From a virus: a DNA stretch of 64,000 nt. The notes beneath the pieces are model-generated. The model had not been told where the DNA came from and ran no database searches. It saw only the letters and a list, made by a program, of their open reading frames with translations. Location: IMG/VR virus record IMGVR_UViG_3300032268_000832, positions 242,464-306,463 of that record. One strand, written 5' to 3'. The translations under genes were made by a program, and so were the position numbers. Shown here piece after piece: positions 7,155 to 13,629 of this stretch (positions within the stretch are counted from its first letter, which is position 1; the number at the start of each line of letters is the position of its first letter).

Positions 7155-7976
7155 ATGCCGTATACAACAAATGAAACGCTATTATACGTTGATAACGTAA
7201 GCGCAGGTTACGATGGGAAAGTCATTATTAAAGACATCAACATCATAGAAAGAAATGTAATAAGAAAAGACTTTGATTCAACTGGTCAAGTTATTGCAGT
7301 GTTGGGACGTTCAGGTAGAGGTAAGTCTACATTGTTTAAAGTTCTTACTGGTTTATTAAAACCAATGAGTGGTCAAATATTATTGGCTGATATGGATACT
7401 GACGATTCAAGCGATGCTAAACCTTTAGATGAAGGTGATGTTGGTTTTGTTGACCAAAAATACACGCTTTTCAGACATAAAACAGTTACTCAGATTTGTC
7501 AATACGCTATGCGTAAATCAACTTACCCTAAAGCAGAAAAAGATACTATCATAAACGATTATCTTACAGAATGGGGTCTTTTAGAACATAAAGACAAATA
7601 CCCATGTGAATTATCTGGTGGTCAAAGACAACGTACCGCAATCATTGAACAAATGCTTACCAACAAACACTTTATGATTCTAGATGAACCTTTCTCTGGA
7701 TTAGACGTTGGTAACATTGAAAAAGTTAAACAGTCTTTTGATAAAATTGGTTCGGCACATGAGTCTAACACAATTATGTTTTCAACACACGATATTAAAC
7801 TTGCAGTTGAATTAGCTGATAGTATTTATATTATCGGAAGACCTGAAGGTGTTGATGATTATAGCACTGTTTTAAAACACTATGACTTAAAACAAATGGA
7901 TTTAGCGTGGACACAATATAGTGATAAACATAGAGAATTGGTCAGTGAAATAAAAACTGTTTTATTGAATTCATAA
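7155..7976 (+). CDS. ABC transporter ATP-binding protein
   Basis: 273 residues. Walker A GRSGRGKST (about 51-59), Q loop (DQKYTLF), signature LSGGQRQR (about 153-160), Walker B HFMILDEPFSGLD, and the switch His in FSTHD. All catalytic motifs are intact. Partner of the permease at 6167. The N-terminal sequence (LYVDNVSAGYDGKVIIKDI) is a normal A-loop region. It closes the transporter unit. Confidence 0.93.
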   Translation: MPYTTNETLLYVDNVSAGYDGKVIIKDINIIERNVIRKDFDSTGQVIAVLGRSGRGKSTLFKVLTGLLKPMSGQILLADMDTDDSSDAKPLDEGDVGFVDQKYTLFRHKTVTQICQYAMRKSTYPKAEKDTIINDYLTEWGLLEHKDKYPCELSGGQRQRTAIIEQMLTNKHFMILDEPFSGLDVGNIEKVKQSFDKIGSAHESNTIMFSTHDIKLAVELADSIYIIGRPEGVDDYSTVLKHYDLKQMDLAWTQYSDKHRELVSEIKTVLLNS

Positions 7977-8051
7977 TGGGTGATTTAACAATATTAGTTA
8001 TATTATCAAAAACAAAGTATTTATAAATAAAACAAAAAAAAAATATTAAAA

Positions 8052-8453
8052 ATGAGTAAATTTGATGACTTGTTCAATGACTTCTTAAATGATAAGTCAA
8101 ACAACAATAAAGATGATAACACCAATATGATGGGTGATTTATTTAAGAATATATCCAACATGAAAAACTTCGATAAAGAAGGGTTGATGAAAGAATTAGA
8201 TAAAAATCTAGGTGAACCAGATGAAATTAAAAGCTATGAAGAAAATGGTGTGTTCTTTCAAAAACAAATTTGGCACACAAAACATGGTCAAGTAATTAAA
8301 ACTATAATTTCAGACGTACCCTTTAAAAAGAAAAAAACTAGGGTTCCATTAGAAAATCAACTTGAAATCGCTGTTGAAGAAGAAAATTATGAGTTAGCGG
8401 CGAAGCTTAGAGATAGAATAACAAAAAGAAACGAAAAGAAAAATAAAAAATAA
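8052..8453 (+). CDS. small protein with C-terminal UVR domain
   Basis: 133 residues. The last 35 (ENQLEIAVEEENYELAAKLRDRI) match the UvrB/UvrC (UVR) helical-hairpin motif, which mediates protein-protein contact in UvrB, UvrC and McsA/ClpC regulators. The N-terminus is Asn/Asp/Lys-rich and the middle contains ENGVFFQKQIWHTKHGQVI. No nuclease or helicase domain is present, so an adaptor role is more likely than direct repair. It sits alone after the ABC genes; the 75-bp gap before it holds no clear promoter. Confidence 0.8.
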   Translation: MSKFDDLFNDFLNDKSNNNKDDNTNMMGDLFKNISNMKNFDKEGLMKELDKNLGEPDEIKSYEENGVFFQKQIWHTKHGQVIKTIISDVPFKKKKTRVPLENQLEIAVEEENYELAAKLRDRITKRNEKKNKK

Positions 8454-8505
8454 AAAGCTGGTTTTCAGTTATTTATAAATTATTTTAAAAAAAGTTACAA
8501 AAAAA

Positions 8506-8537
8506 CTTGACTTGTATTATAATAGTTAGTATCTTTG
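8506..8537 (+). promoter_or_regulatory. Bacteroidota-type promoter for tRNA array
   Basis: CTTG 8506-8509, 20 bp, TATCTTTG 8530-8537, upstream of a 33-codon ORF, a terminator-like hairpin and the tRNA array. Confidence 0.75.
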
Positions 8538-8615
8538 CACTATAATTAAAAATAAACAAAAAAAGAATTTTTACAAAAAACAACATATTTATAAACAAAT
8601 AGAAAAAACAAAGTT

Positions 8616-8717
8616 ATGAAAACACAAACGACATATCAAACGCAATATCAACCTAAGGGCGGGAAACCGTTCAGGTCGACTGGGTGTGTCATGTTTTCAG
8701 ACTTGACAACAATATAG
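8616..8717 (+). CDS. candidate 33-residue leader peptide or small protein
   Basis: ATG 8616 to TAG 8715-8717: starts MKTQTTYQTQYQPKGGKPF and contains TGCVMFSDL. It follows a strong promoter by about 80 nt and is followed by a hairpin terminator before the first tRNA. It could be a real small protein, or the segment could be an attenuator-like leader whose translation affects readthrough into the tRNA array. Not recognised. Confidence 0.4.
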   Translation: MKTQTTYQTQYQPKGGKPFRSTGCVMFSDLTTI

Positions 8718-8741
8718 TAAGTACGTAAGTACAAATTATAG

Positions 8742-8777
8742 ACCCAGTTCAGAGTAAAATCTAAACTGGGTTTTTTT
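8742..8777 (+). terminator. rho-independent terminator/attenuator before tRNA array
   Basis: ACCCAGTT 8742-8749 pairs with AACTGGGT 8764-8771, followed by seven T. No promoter is visible between it and the first tRNA, so tRNA expression probably requires readthrough. Confidence 0.8.
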
Positions 8778-8790
8778 ATGCAATAAATTA

Positions 8791-8885
8791 CTGGTAATGC
8801 GCGAGATGGTTTAAGCGGTCGGACTTGGAATCCGATGAGGGCACAAAGGTAGTGTCTTCCACAGGTTCGAATCCTGTTTACCAGA
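8791..8885 (+). tRNA. class II tRNA, Ser-type; anticodon reads TGG or (shifted) GGA
   Basis: Acceptor CTGGTAA/TTACCAG, TG, D stem CGC/GCG with the GAG..GGTTTAA loop typical of serine tRNAs, long variable arm, T arm ACAGG-TTCGAAT-CCTGT, discriminator A. With the only good anticodon stem (TCGGA/TCCGA) the loop is CTTGGAA, which reads TGG (Pro). Opening the closing A-T pair puts GGA (Ser) after a T. The class II arm argues for Ser identity. Confidence 0.8.
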
Positions 8886-8981
8886 CAAGAAATACAAAAC
8901 ACAAAACAAAAAAATGAAAACAATAAAGAACATAAAGAATAAACGCTAACGCACTCAGCCAATTGGTTATGAGTGTAATAT

Positions 8982-9058
8982 ACCCTCGTAGCTCAGTTGG
9001 TTAGAGCACCTAACTTTTAATTAGGGAGTCAAGAGTTCGAGTCTCTTCGGGGGTACCA
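8982..9058 (+). tRNA. tRNA-Lys(TTT), CCA encoded
   Basis: Acceptor ACCCTCG/CGGGGGT, D arm GCTC-AGTTGGTTA-GAGC, anticodon stem CCTAA/TTAGG with loop CTTTTAA (TTT), T arm AAGAG-TTCGAGT-CTCTT, discriminator A, then CCA in the DNA. Confidence 0.95.
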
Positions 9059-9079
9059 AAAAACCAGAAATGGTTAAAT

Positions 9080-9152
9080 GCTTTCGAAGCTCATGTGGAC
9101 GGGCACTCCGCTTTTAACGGAGGGGTAAAGGGTTCGAGGCCCTTCGGGAGCA
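9080..9152 (+). tRNA. second tRNA-Lys(TTT)
   Basis: Acceptor GCTTTCG/CGGGAGC (wobbles), D stem GCTC/GGGC, anticodon stem CTCCG/CGGAG with loop CTTTTAA (TTT), T arm AAGGG-TTCGAGG-CCCTT, discriminator A; no CCA. The body differs strongly from the other tRNA-Lys, so it is not a recent duplicate. Confidence 0.9.
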
Positions 9153-9161
9153 CAAATATTA

Positions 9162-9237
9162 CGGGTAGTAGAGGAGTCAGGTTTATCTCGCTGGCCTTGG
9201 ACGCTAGAGCACGCTGGTTCGAATCCAGTCTACCCGA
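9162..9237 (+). tRNA. tRNA-Pro(TGG)
   Basis: Acceptor CGGGTAG/CTACCCG perfect, D stem GAG/CTC, anticodon stem CTGGC/GCTAG with loop CTTGGAC (TGG), T arm GCTGG-TTCGAAT-CCAGT, discriminator A. Confidence 0.93.
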
Positions 9238-9253
9238 CGAGACGAGACTGTTA

Positions 9254-9299
9254 CTAATTCATAGGGGCCCATTCATTTTAAGTGTCTGCGTAGAATTAG
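9254..9299 (+). repeat. inverted repeat in inter-tRNA spacer
   Basis: CTAATTC 9254-9260 is the perfect complement of GAATTAG 9293-9299 around a 32-nt loop. It lies between tRNA-Pro and tRNA-Gly and may be a processing element or the remains of a tRNA. Confidence 0.45.
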
Positions 9300-9305
9300 A
9301 AAATT

Positions 9306-9379
9306 GCGACTGTCGCCTAGTTGGTATGGCACCTGACTTCCAATCAGGAATAGGGCGGGTTCGAGACCCGTCAGTCGCT
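9306..9379 (+). tRNA. tRNA-Gly(TCC)
   Basis: Acceptor GCGACTG/CAGTCGC perfect, D stem GCC/GGC, anticodon stem CCTGA/TCAGG with loop CTTCCAA (TCC), T arm GCGGG-TTCGAGA-CCCGT, discriminator T. Confidence 0.93.
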
Positions 9380-9386
9380 CAAATAT

Positions 9387-9459
9387 TGGAAGATGATGTA
9401 ATTGGTTAACATACGACACTTTGACTGTCGTTTTTAGGGTTCGAGTCCCTATCTTCCAA
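9387..9459 (+). tRNA. tRNA-Gln(TTG)
   Basis: Acceptor TGGAAGA/TCTTCCA, D stem ATG/CAT, anticodon stem CGACA/TGTCG with loop CTTTGAC (TTG), T arm TAGGG-TTCGAGT-CCCTA, discriminator A. Confidence 0.92.
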
Positions 9460-9463
9460 CTAA

Positions 9464-9526
9464 AGGGTGGTTTCAGCAAGTTAACAAACATCAAATTTTT
9501 ACTTTGAATCGTAACATGCCATCCTG
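9464..9526 (+). ncRNA. tRNA-Lys-like element lacking a T arm
   Basis: AGGGTGG 9464-9470 pairs with CCATCCT 9519-9525 like an acceptor stem, and TCAAA/TTTGA encloses a 7-nt loop TTTTTAC that would read TTT. Only an 11-nt stretch stands where variable loop and T arm should be. It may be a decayed tRNA or a mini tRNA-like RNA. Confidence 0.4.
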
Positions 9527-9531
9527 AATTT

Positions 9532-9616
9532 GGGTCCATTGAGCAACTGGCTGGCTCGCCTGACTGTAAATCAGGTTCCTCTGGACGTGGGGGTTCGAAT
9601 CCCTCTGGGCCCACCA
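9532..9616 (+). tRNA. tRNA-Tyr(GTA), CCA encoded
   Basis: Class II. Acceptor GGGTCCA/TGGGCCC, D stem GAGC/GCTC, anticodon stem CCTGA/TCAGG with loop CTGTAAA (GTA), 13-nt variable region, T arm GGGGG-TTCGAAT-CCCTC, discriminator A, encoded CCA. Confidence 0.95.
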
Positions 9617-9622
9617 ATATAT

Positions 9623-9696
9623 GCCTCCGTAGCTCAGCAGGCCAGAGCAACTCCCTTGTAAGGAGAAGGTCGCAGGTTCGATTCCTGTCGGAGGCT
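9623..9696 (+). tRNA. tRNA-Thr(TGT)
   Basis: Acceptor GCCTCCG/CGGAGGC, D stem GCTC/GAGC, loop CTTGTAA (TGT) on a CTCC/GGAG stem, T arm GCAGG-TTCGATT-CCTGT, discriminator T. Confidence 0.94.
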
Positions 9697-9714
9697 CTAA
9701 ATCAATGTAATATT

Positions 9715-9939
9715 ATGGAAGGGTTAAAATTTAGTGGTCGTTTTATGACCAAAGAGGGAAAAAAAAGATTTCTAAGAGATTGGGAACTTAAAAAAGAAGA
9801 ATTAAATGGTATTGGCAACGGTCCAATAAAAATTGAGATACCTGAGTTGAATGTTATTTTTTATGCTAAAAACATTGAAGAAGCTAAAGAAAATATAAAT
9901 GAAGCTGGTTTAGTACAAAAAATAATTAACAAAAAATAG
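9715..9939 (+). CDS. small hypothetical protein
   Basis: 74 residues, mixed charge, with the sequence FMTKEGKKRFLRDWELKKEEL near the start and a C-terminal helix (NIEEAKENINEAGL). It begins 18 nt after tRNA-Thr, so it is probably transcribed with the tRNA array. No family recognised. Confidence 0.7.
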   Translation: MEGLKFSGRFMTKEGKKRFLRDWELKKEELNGIGNGPIKIEIPELNVIFYAKNIEEAKENINEAGLVQKIINKK

Positions 9940-9959
9940 TTATGTTCAAAAATAGTTAG

Positions 9960-9967
9960 TATATTTG
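9960..9967 (+). promoter_or_regulatory. -7 element upstream of 9986 gene
   Basis: TATATTTG at 9960-9967 followed by GCA, like the other promoters here; no good -33 TTTG is seen at the usual distance. Confidence 0.6.
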
Positions 9968-9985
9968 CAACATAAATATAAAACT

Positions 9986-10252
9986 ATGGATTGTACAACT
10001 CAAATTGTTAGCAGAATAAATGGTGAGTTAATTGATAAACCAAAAAAACCATTTGATACACTTGAGCAAGCTATCAAGCACGCTAAGGGTGTGAACGCAC
10101 TACCAGATAGAAAATTCAAAGTGGTGGCGTATAAATGTAAATCATGTCATAAGTTTCATGTTGGTAGAAATGGCAACACGATAAGTGACAAAGAAAAAGA
10201 AAAATGGAAACCACAAGGTTTCAAGATAGTTGGTAAAATCGACTTTAAATGA
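9986..10252 (+). CDS. small protein with CxxC/H putative zinc site
   Basis: 88 residues from ATG 9986 (chosen because it falls 18 nt after the -7 element; an earlier in-frame start would overlap the promoter). Contains KCKSCHKFHVGRNG, a CxxCxxxH pattern that may bind zinc, and a C-terminal KPQGFKIVGKIDF strand. Such short proteins occur in many phages. Function unknown. Confidence 0.7.
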   Translation: MDCTTQIVSRINGELIDKPKKPFDTLEQAIKHAKGVNALPDRKFKVVAYKCKSCHKFHVGRNGNTISDKEKEKWKPQGFKIVGKIDFK

Positions 10253-10265
10253 TATACTGGTTTTT

Positions 10266-10335
10266 GAGACCGATTTACCGTTAGGAAAATCCTTTTAAGG
10301 GCTGAGACTTTATGTCAAGCGTAGCAAACGGTCTT
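10266..10335 (+). ncRNA. structured RNA domain upstream of tRNA-Gly
   Basis: GAGACCG 10266-10272 pairs with CGGTCTT 10329-10335. Inside are CCTT/AAGG and GAC/GTC hairpins and the TTAGGAAA...TCCT string also present at 1203-1217. The remaining 56 nt to the tRNA show no gene. Confidence 0.5.
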
Positions 10336-10391
10336 AGGAGATTAACAGAATACAAATGGGGTGTGACGGATGCAGAGAGAGAGGCATAAAT

Positions 10392-10465
10392 GCAGTAGTA
10401 GCTCAATTGGTTAGAGTATTGGCTTGCCAAGTCAAGGGTTGCGAGTTCAAGTCTCGTCTACTGCA
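10392..10465 (+). tRNA. tRNA-Gly(GCC)
   Basis: Acceptor GCAGTAG/CTACTGC perfect, D stem GCTC/GAGT, anticodon stem TTGGC/GTCAA with loop TTGCCAA (GCC), T arm GCGAG-TTCAAGT-CTCGT, discriminator A. Confidence 0.94.
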
Positions 10466-10467
10466 CT

Positions 10468-10496
10468 AAACCCATCATTATGATGGGTTTTTTTAT
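10468..10496 (+). terminator. rho-independent terminator after tRNA-Gly
   Basis: AAACCCATCA 10468-10477 / TGATGGGTTT 10481-10490 with a 3-nt loop, then T run. Confidence 0.9.
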
Positions 10497-10530
10497 TTAT
10501 GTCAGATATTTATAGTAAAAATTAAATATT

Positions 10531-10638
10531 ATGGCAAGAGCAAAAAAAAGACCAGCAGCTAAACCTAACAGAGGTAACGTAGTTAAAAGAAAAAAATTAC
10601 TTAAACAAAACGAAGAAATTCTTAGTAAATTCAAATAA
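10531..10638 (+). CDS. 35-residue highly basic protein
   Basis: MARAKKRPAAKPNRGNVV then KRKKLLKQNEEILSKFK. About 40% Lys/Arg, consistent with RNA or DNA binding. Starts 30 nt after the tRNA-Gly terminator and ends at the shared bidirectional terminator, facing the minus-strand basic gene. Confidence 0.65.
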   Translation: MARAKKRPAAKPNRGNVVKRKKLLKQNEEILSKFK

Positions 10639-10671
10639 ATATGAAGTCACTAATAAAGGTGTTGTTAAAAT

Positions 10672-10702
10672 AAAAAAAGAGGGGATACCCCTCTTTTTTT
10701 TT
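10672..10702. terminator. bidirectional terminator between convergent genes
   Basis: A run, GAGGGG-ATA-CCCCTC, T run: a symmetric hairpin serving 10531-10638 on the plus strand and 10701-10853 on the minus strand. Confidence 0.85.
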
Positions 10703-10853
10703 AGCGTTTTCCTTGGCCTTTATATTTTTTCAAATAATTCTTAGACTTCTTCAATTTTGAAGATTTACATTTAGAATGAACTCTTGGTCTTTTCTTTTTA
10801 GGTTTTTCGATTCTCACAGAAACACTAGCTGATTTTGATTGTGGTTTTGCCAT
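10701..10853 (-). CDS. 50-residue highly basic protein, only minus-strand gene
   Basis: Starts MAKPQSKSASVSVRIEKPKK, then a Lys/Arg-rich RPRVHSKCKSSKLKK segment and a YLKKYKGQGKR end. I believe similar short basic proteins are frequent in phages of Bacteroidota, but no biochemical role is known to me. Too basic to be other than a nucleic-acid or ribosome-associated protein, by inference. All other genes in the window run the opposite way. Confidence 0.8.
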   Translation of the reverse strand: MAKPQSKSASVSVRIEKPKKKRPRVHSKCKSSKLKKSKNYLKKYKGQGKR

Positions 10854-10876
10854 AACATTAATTTTTAATATAAATA

Positions 10877-10907
10877 TTGTTATTTGATAAAATAATTCGT
10901 ATATTTG
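10877..10907 (+). promoter_or_regulatory. Bacteroidota-type promoter
   Basis: TTG 10877-10879, 20 bp, TATATTTG 10900-10907; start codon at 10922. Confidence 0.75.
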
Positions 10908-10921
10908 TAAAAAATTTGAGT

Positions 10922-11164
10922 ATGAAAACAGATATAAACATTAGCATTGATACAGAAAGCAAAACTCCAATATCAATAAACAAACCTGAGGGTGTCAACC
11001 CACCAACTACAGCTGAAGAAGCTAAAGAGGTGATTACCACAGATATAAAGTGTTTAACAGAAGCTTTGTGTTTTATGGTTGGTGTGGCTGAAGATAACGG
11101 TTATGTTAACGCTAATGAAACGTTAACACAAATAATAGTAAGATTAAATAAAGATTTAAAGTAA
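10922..11164 (+). CDS. small acidic protein of unknown function
   Basis: 80 residues from ATG 10922 (an earlier in-frame start would lie inside the promoter). N-terminal low-complexity MKTDINISIDTESKTPIS, then helices (TTAEEAKEVITTDIKCLTEA). Overlaps the thioesterase start by one base (TAATG), so it leads that operon. No family recognised. Confidence 0.7.
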   Translation: MKTDINISIDTESKTPISINKPEGVNPPTTAEEAKEVITTDIKCLTEALCFMVGVAEDNGYVNANETLTQIIVRLNKDLK

Positions 11165-11577
11165 TGGAAAAGTTTAAAGGAGATAAAATAAGTGCAATAC
11201 ACTCGTTTACGGTGTTCCCACAAGACTTAAACTATGCTGACACATTGTTTGGTGGTAAGGTAATGGCTGAAATGGACGTTGCTGGTGTTAAGGTTGTTCG
11301 TAGAGCAATATATGAAACTGATTGTGATGGTGCTGTGACAGCTAGTGTTGATAAGATTGATTTTAAAAAACCAGCTTTTCTAGGTGATTTGATTACAATG
11401 AAAGCCGATATAAAAGCATTGGGTAGGTCATCAATTCAAGTTAAAATTACAGTAACTAGAGAAAGTCAACGTGGTGATATTGAAGAAATATGTGCTGCTA
11501 ATTTTACTTTTGTTACTATGAAAGATAAAAAATCTCATCATCATGATTTGAGTTTTGAGAAATTGTTAAACAAATAA
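11164..11577 (+). CDS. acyl-CoA thioesterase, hotdog fold (YciA/BACH-like)
   Basis: 137 residues, the full length of a single hotdog domain. DLNYADTLFGGKVMAEMD (about 21-38) is the characteristic N-x-x-x-T-L-F-G-G helix start with its catalytic Asp region, followed by strands VTASVDKIDFKKPAFLGD and SSIQVKITVTRES. The family hydrolyses acyl-CoA to CoA and fatty acid in the cytosol, usually as a hexamer. In a phage it might change the acyl-CoA pool or membrane lipids; that is inference. Confidence 0.88.
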   Translation: MEKFKGDKISAIHSFTVFPQDLNYADTLFGGKVMAEMDVAGVKVVRRAIYETDCDGAVTASVDKIDFKKPAFLGDLITMKADIKALGRSSIQVKITVTRESQRGDIEEICAANFTFVTMKDKKSHHHDLSFEKLLNK

Positions 11578-11584
11578 GATTACA

Positions 11585-11785
11585 ATGGATGTATTAGATT
11601 TAATTAGAGCTATACATAAGTCTGATAAGATTATAAGTTCGTGTGAAACTTGTGACCACATAGAAAATGCTGAAAAATATTTAGAAAATTTTAAACAACA
11701 ATCAAATAATGAAGAATTTTATGTCAAATTGGTTAAAAAACTTAACATTAAAAGACAACAACTTAACTGCGATTTCAGAATTTAA
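11585..11785 (+). CDS. small hypothetical protein
   Basis: 66 residues with two cysteines (SSCETCDHIENAEKYL) in a CxxC arrangement followed by His. Its 3' end overlaps the bestrophin-like gene by about 65 nt in another frame, suggesting coupled translation. No family recognised. Confidence 0.6.
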   Translation: MDVLDLIRAIHKSDKIISSCETCDHIENAEKYLENFKQQSNNEEFYVKLVKKLNIKRQQLNCDFRI

Positions 11786-12614
11786 TTCCCAGTCTATAAA
11801 TAAAATAAAAGGTAATATTTTCTATCAATTATTTTCAAAACCAAATCTTTATTTAAAAGTTCTGTTGTTAAGAACTATCGGTATGGGTTTATTTACCTTT
11901 ATGATTTGGTTTTTAATCAAAATTTTTGAGTTTACATCTTTTACTATACCTTCAGCTATGCATAGCCTTATTGGTATCGTTATTGGTTTGTTATTGGTGT
12001 TCAGAACCAATACAGCTTATGACCGTTGGTGGGATGGTAGAAAAATAATCGCTAGTTTGTCTAGTGAAGTTTCTATTGTAACCGCAAAATTAAATACTTT
12101 AAATTATGGTTCGAAACCATATGAAGAGCATAAAGTTGTAACACTTAAAAAAGAAATGAAAGAATTTTTGTTGGTGCTTAGAAATTATCTAACAATTGGT
12201 GAGGATAATGAACATTCCGTTAGCTTTCATTTAAAACAAACAGAATCTTTAGAACTATTATTTAAAAGTGTTTCCAGACTAGATGAAGATGATAATCTTA
12301 AATCAATATTAAACAATTCCATCGTTAAGATGATGGAGTATTCTAATCAATTAGAACGTATTAAAAACACACCAATACCTTTATCTTATGTGTTTCACAT
12401 AAAAATTAGTGTGTTGATTTATTTATTAACTTTACCTTTTGGTATGTTTCATGATTTGGGTATTTGGTCTGTTCCTTTGGTTATGTTGATTTATTACATA
12501 ATTGCTGGTGTTGAAATTATCAGTAGTGAGATTGAAAATCCATTTGCTGGAGACCCTAACGACTTACCAACATACAAGTTATTTAAAACAATGTTGGAAA
12601 CATTAAAATCCTAA
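11721..12614 (+). CDS. bestrophin-family (YneE-like) membrane channel
   Basis: 298 residues from ATG 11721; an upstream ATG at 11709 is also possible. Signature VFRTNTAYDRWWDGRK (around 95-110) is diagnostic of the bestrophin/RFP-TM family, with a first hydrophobic pair before it and a final pair around 225-265 (LLTLPFGMFHDLGIWSVPLVMLIYY) and the E-N-PF-G-DPNDLP ending. Family members are pentameric anion or cation channels. Presence in a phage is unusual; it might alter host membrane potential or be a moron gene. Confidence 0.9.
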   Translation: MSNWLKNLTLKDNNLTAISEFNSQSINKIKGNIFYQLFSKPNLYLKVLLLRTIGMGLFTFMIWFLIKIFEFTSFTIPSAMHSLIGIVIGLLLVFRTNTAYDRWWDGRKIIASLSSEVSIVTAKLNTLNYGSKPYEEHKVVTLKKEMKEFLLVLRNYLTIGEDNEHSVSFHLKQTESLELLFKSVSRLDEDDNLKSILNNSIVKMMEYSNQLERIKNTPIPLSYVFHIKISVLIYLLTLPFGMFHDLGIWSVPLVMLIYYIIAGVEIISSEIENPFAGDPNDLPTYKLFKTMLETLKS

Positions 12615-12616
12615 AT

Positions 12617-12799
12617 ATGCAAGGTACATTTAGAAAAGAAATACATGGAAACGAGTTATACCTGTTCAATGCAAAAGGTGAACTTATTTTCAAGCGATGG
12701 CTTAATCAAGGCCGTTCAGTTGTGTTTGATGTGATGAGTTACGACAAACAAACATTAGTATCAATAACAGAAGAAACTTTAAAAAATAAAAAAAGATGA
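12617..12799 (+). CDS. small hypothetical protein
   Basis: 60 residues (ELYLFNAKGELIFKRWLNQGRS), beta-rich, resembling one RHS/YD-like or MORN-like strand repeat but too short to assign. Overlaps the DHFR start by 4 nt (ATGA), so it is coupled to it. Confidence 0.65.
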   Translation: MQGTFRKEIHGNELYLFNAKGELIFKRWLNQGRSVVFDVMSYDKQTLVSITEETLKNKKR

Positions 12800-13302
12800 T
12801 AAACATAATAGTAGCGATGTCGACTAATTTTGTCATAGGTAAAAACAATGATTTACCATGGCATTTACCTACTGACATGAAGTATTTTAAAGAAACTACC
12901 AACGGACATACGGTGGTAATGGGTCGTAAGTGTTGGGAAAGTATTCCAGAAAAGTATAGACCATTACCTAATCGTAATAACATTGTTATGTCTAGAGACC
13001 CAAACTATGTAGCTAATGGGGCGACTGTTTCTGATGATTTAGAACGTATTTTAGTATCACATGAAAACAGTGATAAACAAGTGTTTATTATTGGTGGTGC
13101 TGAATTATACAAAGAAGCTTTTAAATATGCGACAAAAGTTTATTTAACACAAATATATGCCAATATTGAAGGTGATATATATTTAGAAGGTTTAGAAACT
13201 GGAAAATGGTGTTTAAAAGAGGGTAGTGAAGTGTATGAAGAGAATGGTTTAAAGTTTAGATTTGAACTTTATGAAAAAAAAGAACAAAAAGATTGTTTTT
13301 AA
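12796..13302 (+). CDS. folA: dihydrofolate reductase
   Basis: 168 residues, standard length. IIVAMSTNFVIGKNNDLPWHLPTDMKYFKETT holds the substrate loop and acidic Asp of the active site; TVVMGRKCWESIP binds NADPH; VFIIGGAELYKEA is the conserved GGxxxY motif. Reduces dihydrofolate to tetrahydrofolate for thymidylate and purine synthesis. No thymidylate synthase is in the window. Phage DHFRs commonly boost nucleotide supply. Confidence 0.96.
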   Translation: MINIIVAMSTNFVIGKNNDLPWHLPTDMKYFKETTNGHTVVMGRKCWESIPEKYRPLPNRNNIVMSRDPNYVANGATVSDDLERILVSHENSDKQVFIIGGAELYKEAFKYATKVYLTQIYANIEGDIYLEGLETGKWCLKEGSEVYEENGLKFRFELYEKKEQKDCF

Positions 13303-13323
13303 AAATTTAATTTAGTATCTTTG
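13293..13323 (+). promoter_or_regulatory. Bacteroidota-type promoter at end of DHFR gene
   Basis: TTG 13293-13295, 20 bp, TATCTTTG 13316-13323; the next ATG (13330) is only 7 nt away, implying an almost leaderless mRNA. Confidence 0.75.
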
Positions 13324-13329
13324 TGATAT

Positions 13330-13617
13330 ATGGCAAAAGAAAGAAAAAAAGCAGTTGTAAAACCTGTAATTAAACCGATTGTCCCTAAAAAAAGAGAAAC
13401 TGCTGAAGAACCAGAAAAAAAACCAGTTGTTGAAGCGACAAACAAAGAAGAAAAGAAACGTAAGAATGATTTTAAAACCATCAGAATAGCATCCAACGCA
13501 GATATTGAAGAACGTAAACATATATCTGAAAGAGTGCAAAAAGGTGAATTAACACTAGCATATTATGCTGTTGATGGTGAAAACTCATATCATTATTATT
13601 TTATAAATAAAAATTAA
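13330..13617 (+). CDS. hypothetical protein with Lys/Pro-rich N-terminus
   Basis: 95 residues. The first 50 are a Lys/Glu/Pro/Val low-complexity tail (VIKPIVPKKRETAEEPEKKP); the last 40 form a compact end (HISERVQKGELTLAYYAVDG). No family recognised. The very short leader is noteworthy. Confidence 0.7.
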   Translation: MAKERKKAVVKPVIKPIVPKKRETAEEPEKKPVVEATNKEEKKRKNDFKTIRIASNADIEERKHISERVQKGELTLAYYAVDGENSYHYYFINKN

Positions 13618-13629
13618 AAATTAAAAAAT

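Noticed and set aside
8648-9650. Open frames of 104-125 codons on both strands over the tRNA array
   Set aside because: They run through several tRNA genes and have no promoter-linked starts.
13299-13539. Two reverse-strand frames over the 13330 gene
   Set aside because: Phe/Ser-rich mirror of a Lys/Glu-rich coding strand; shadows of the forward gene.
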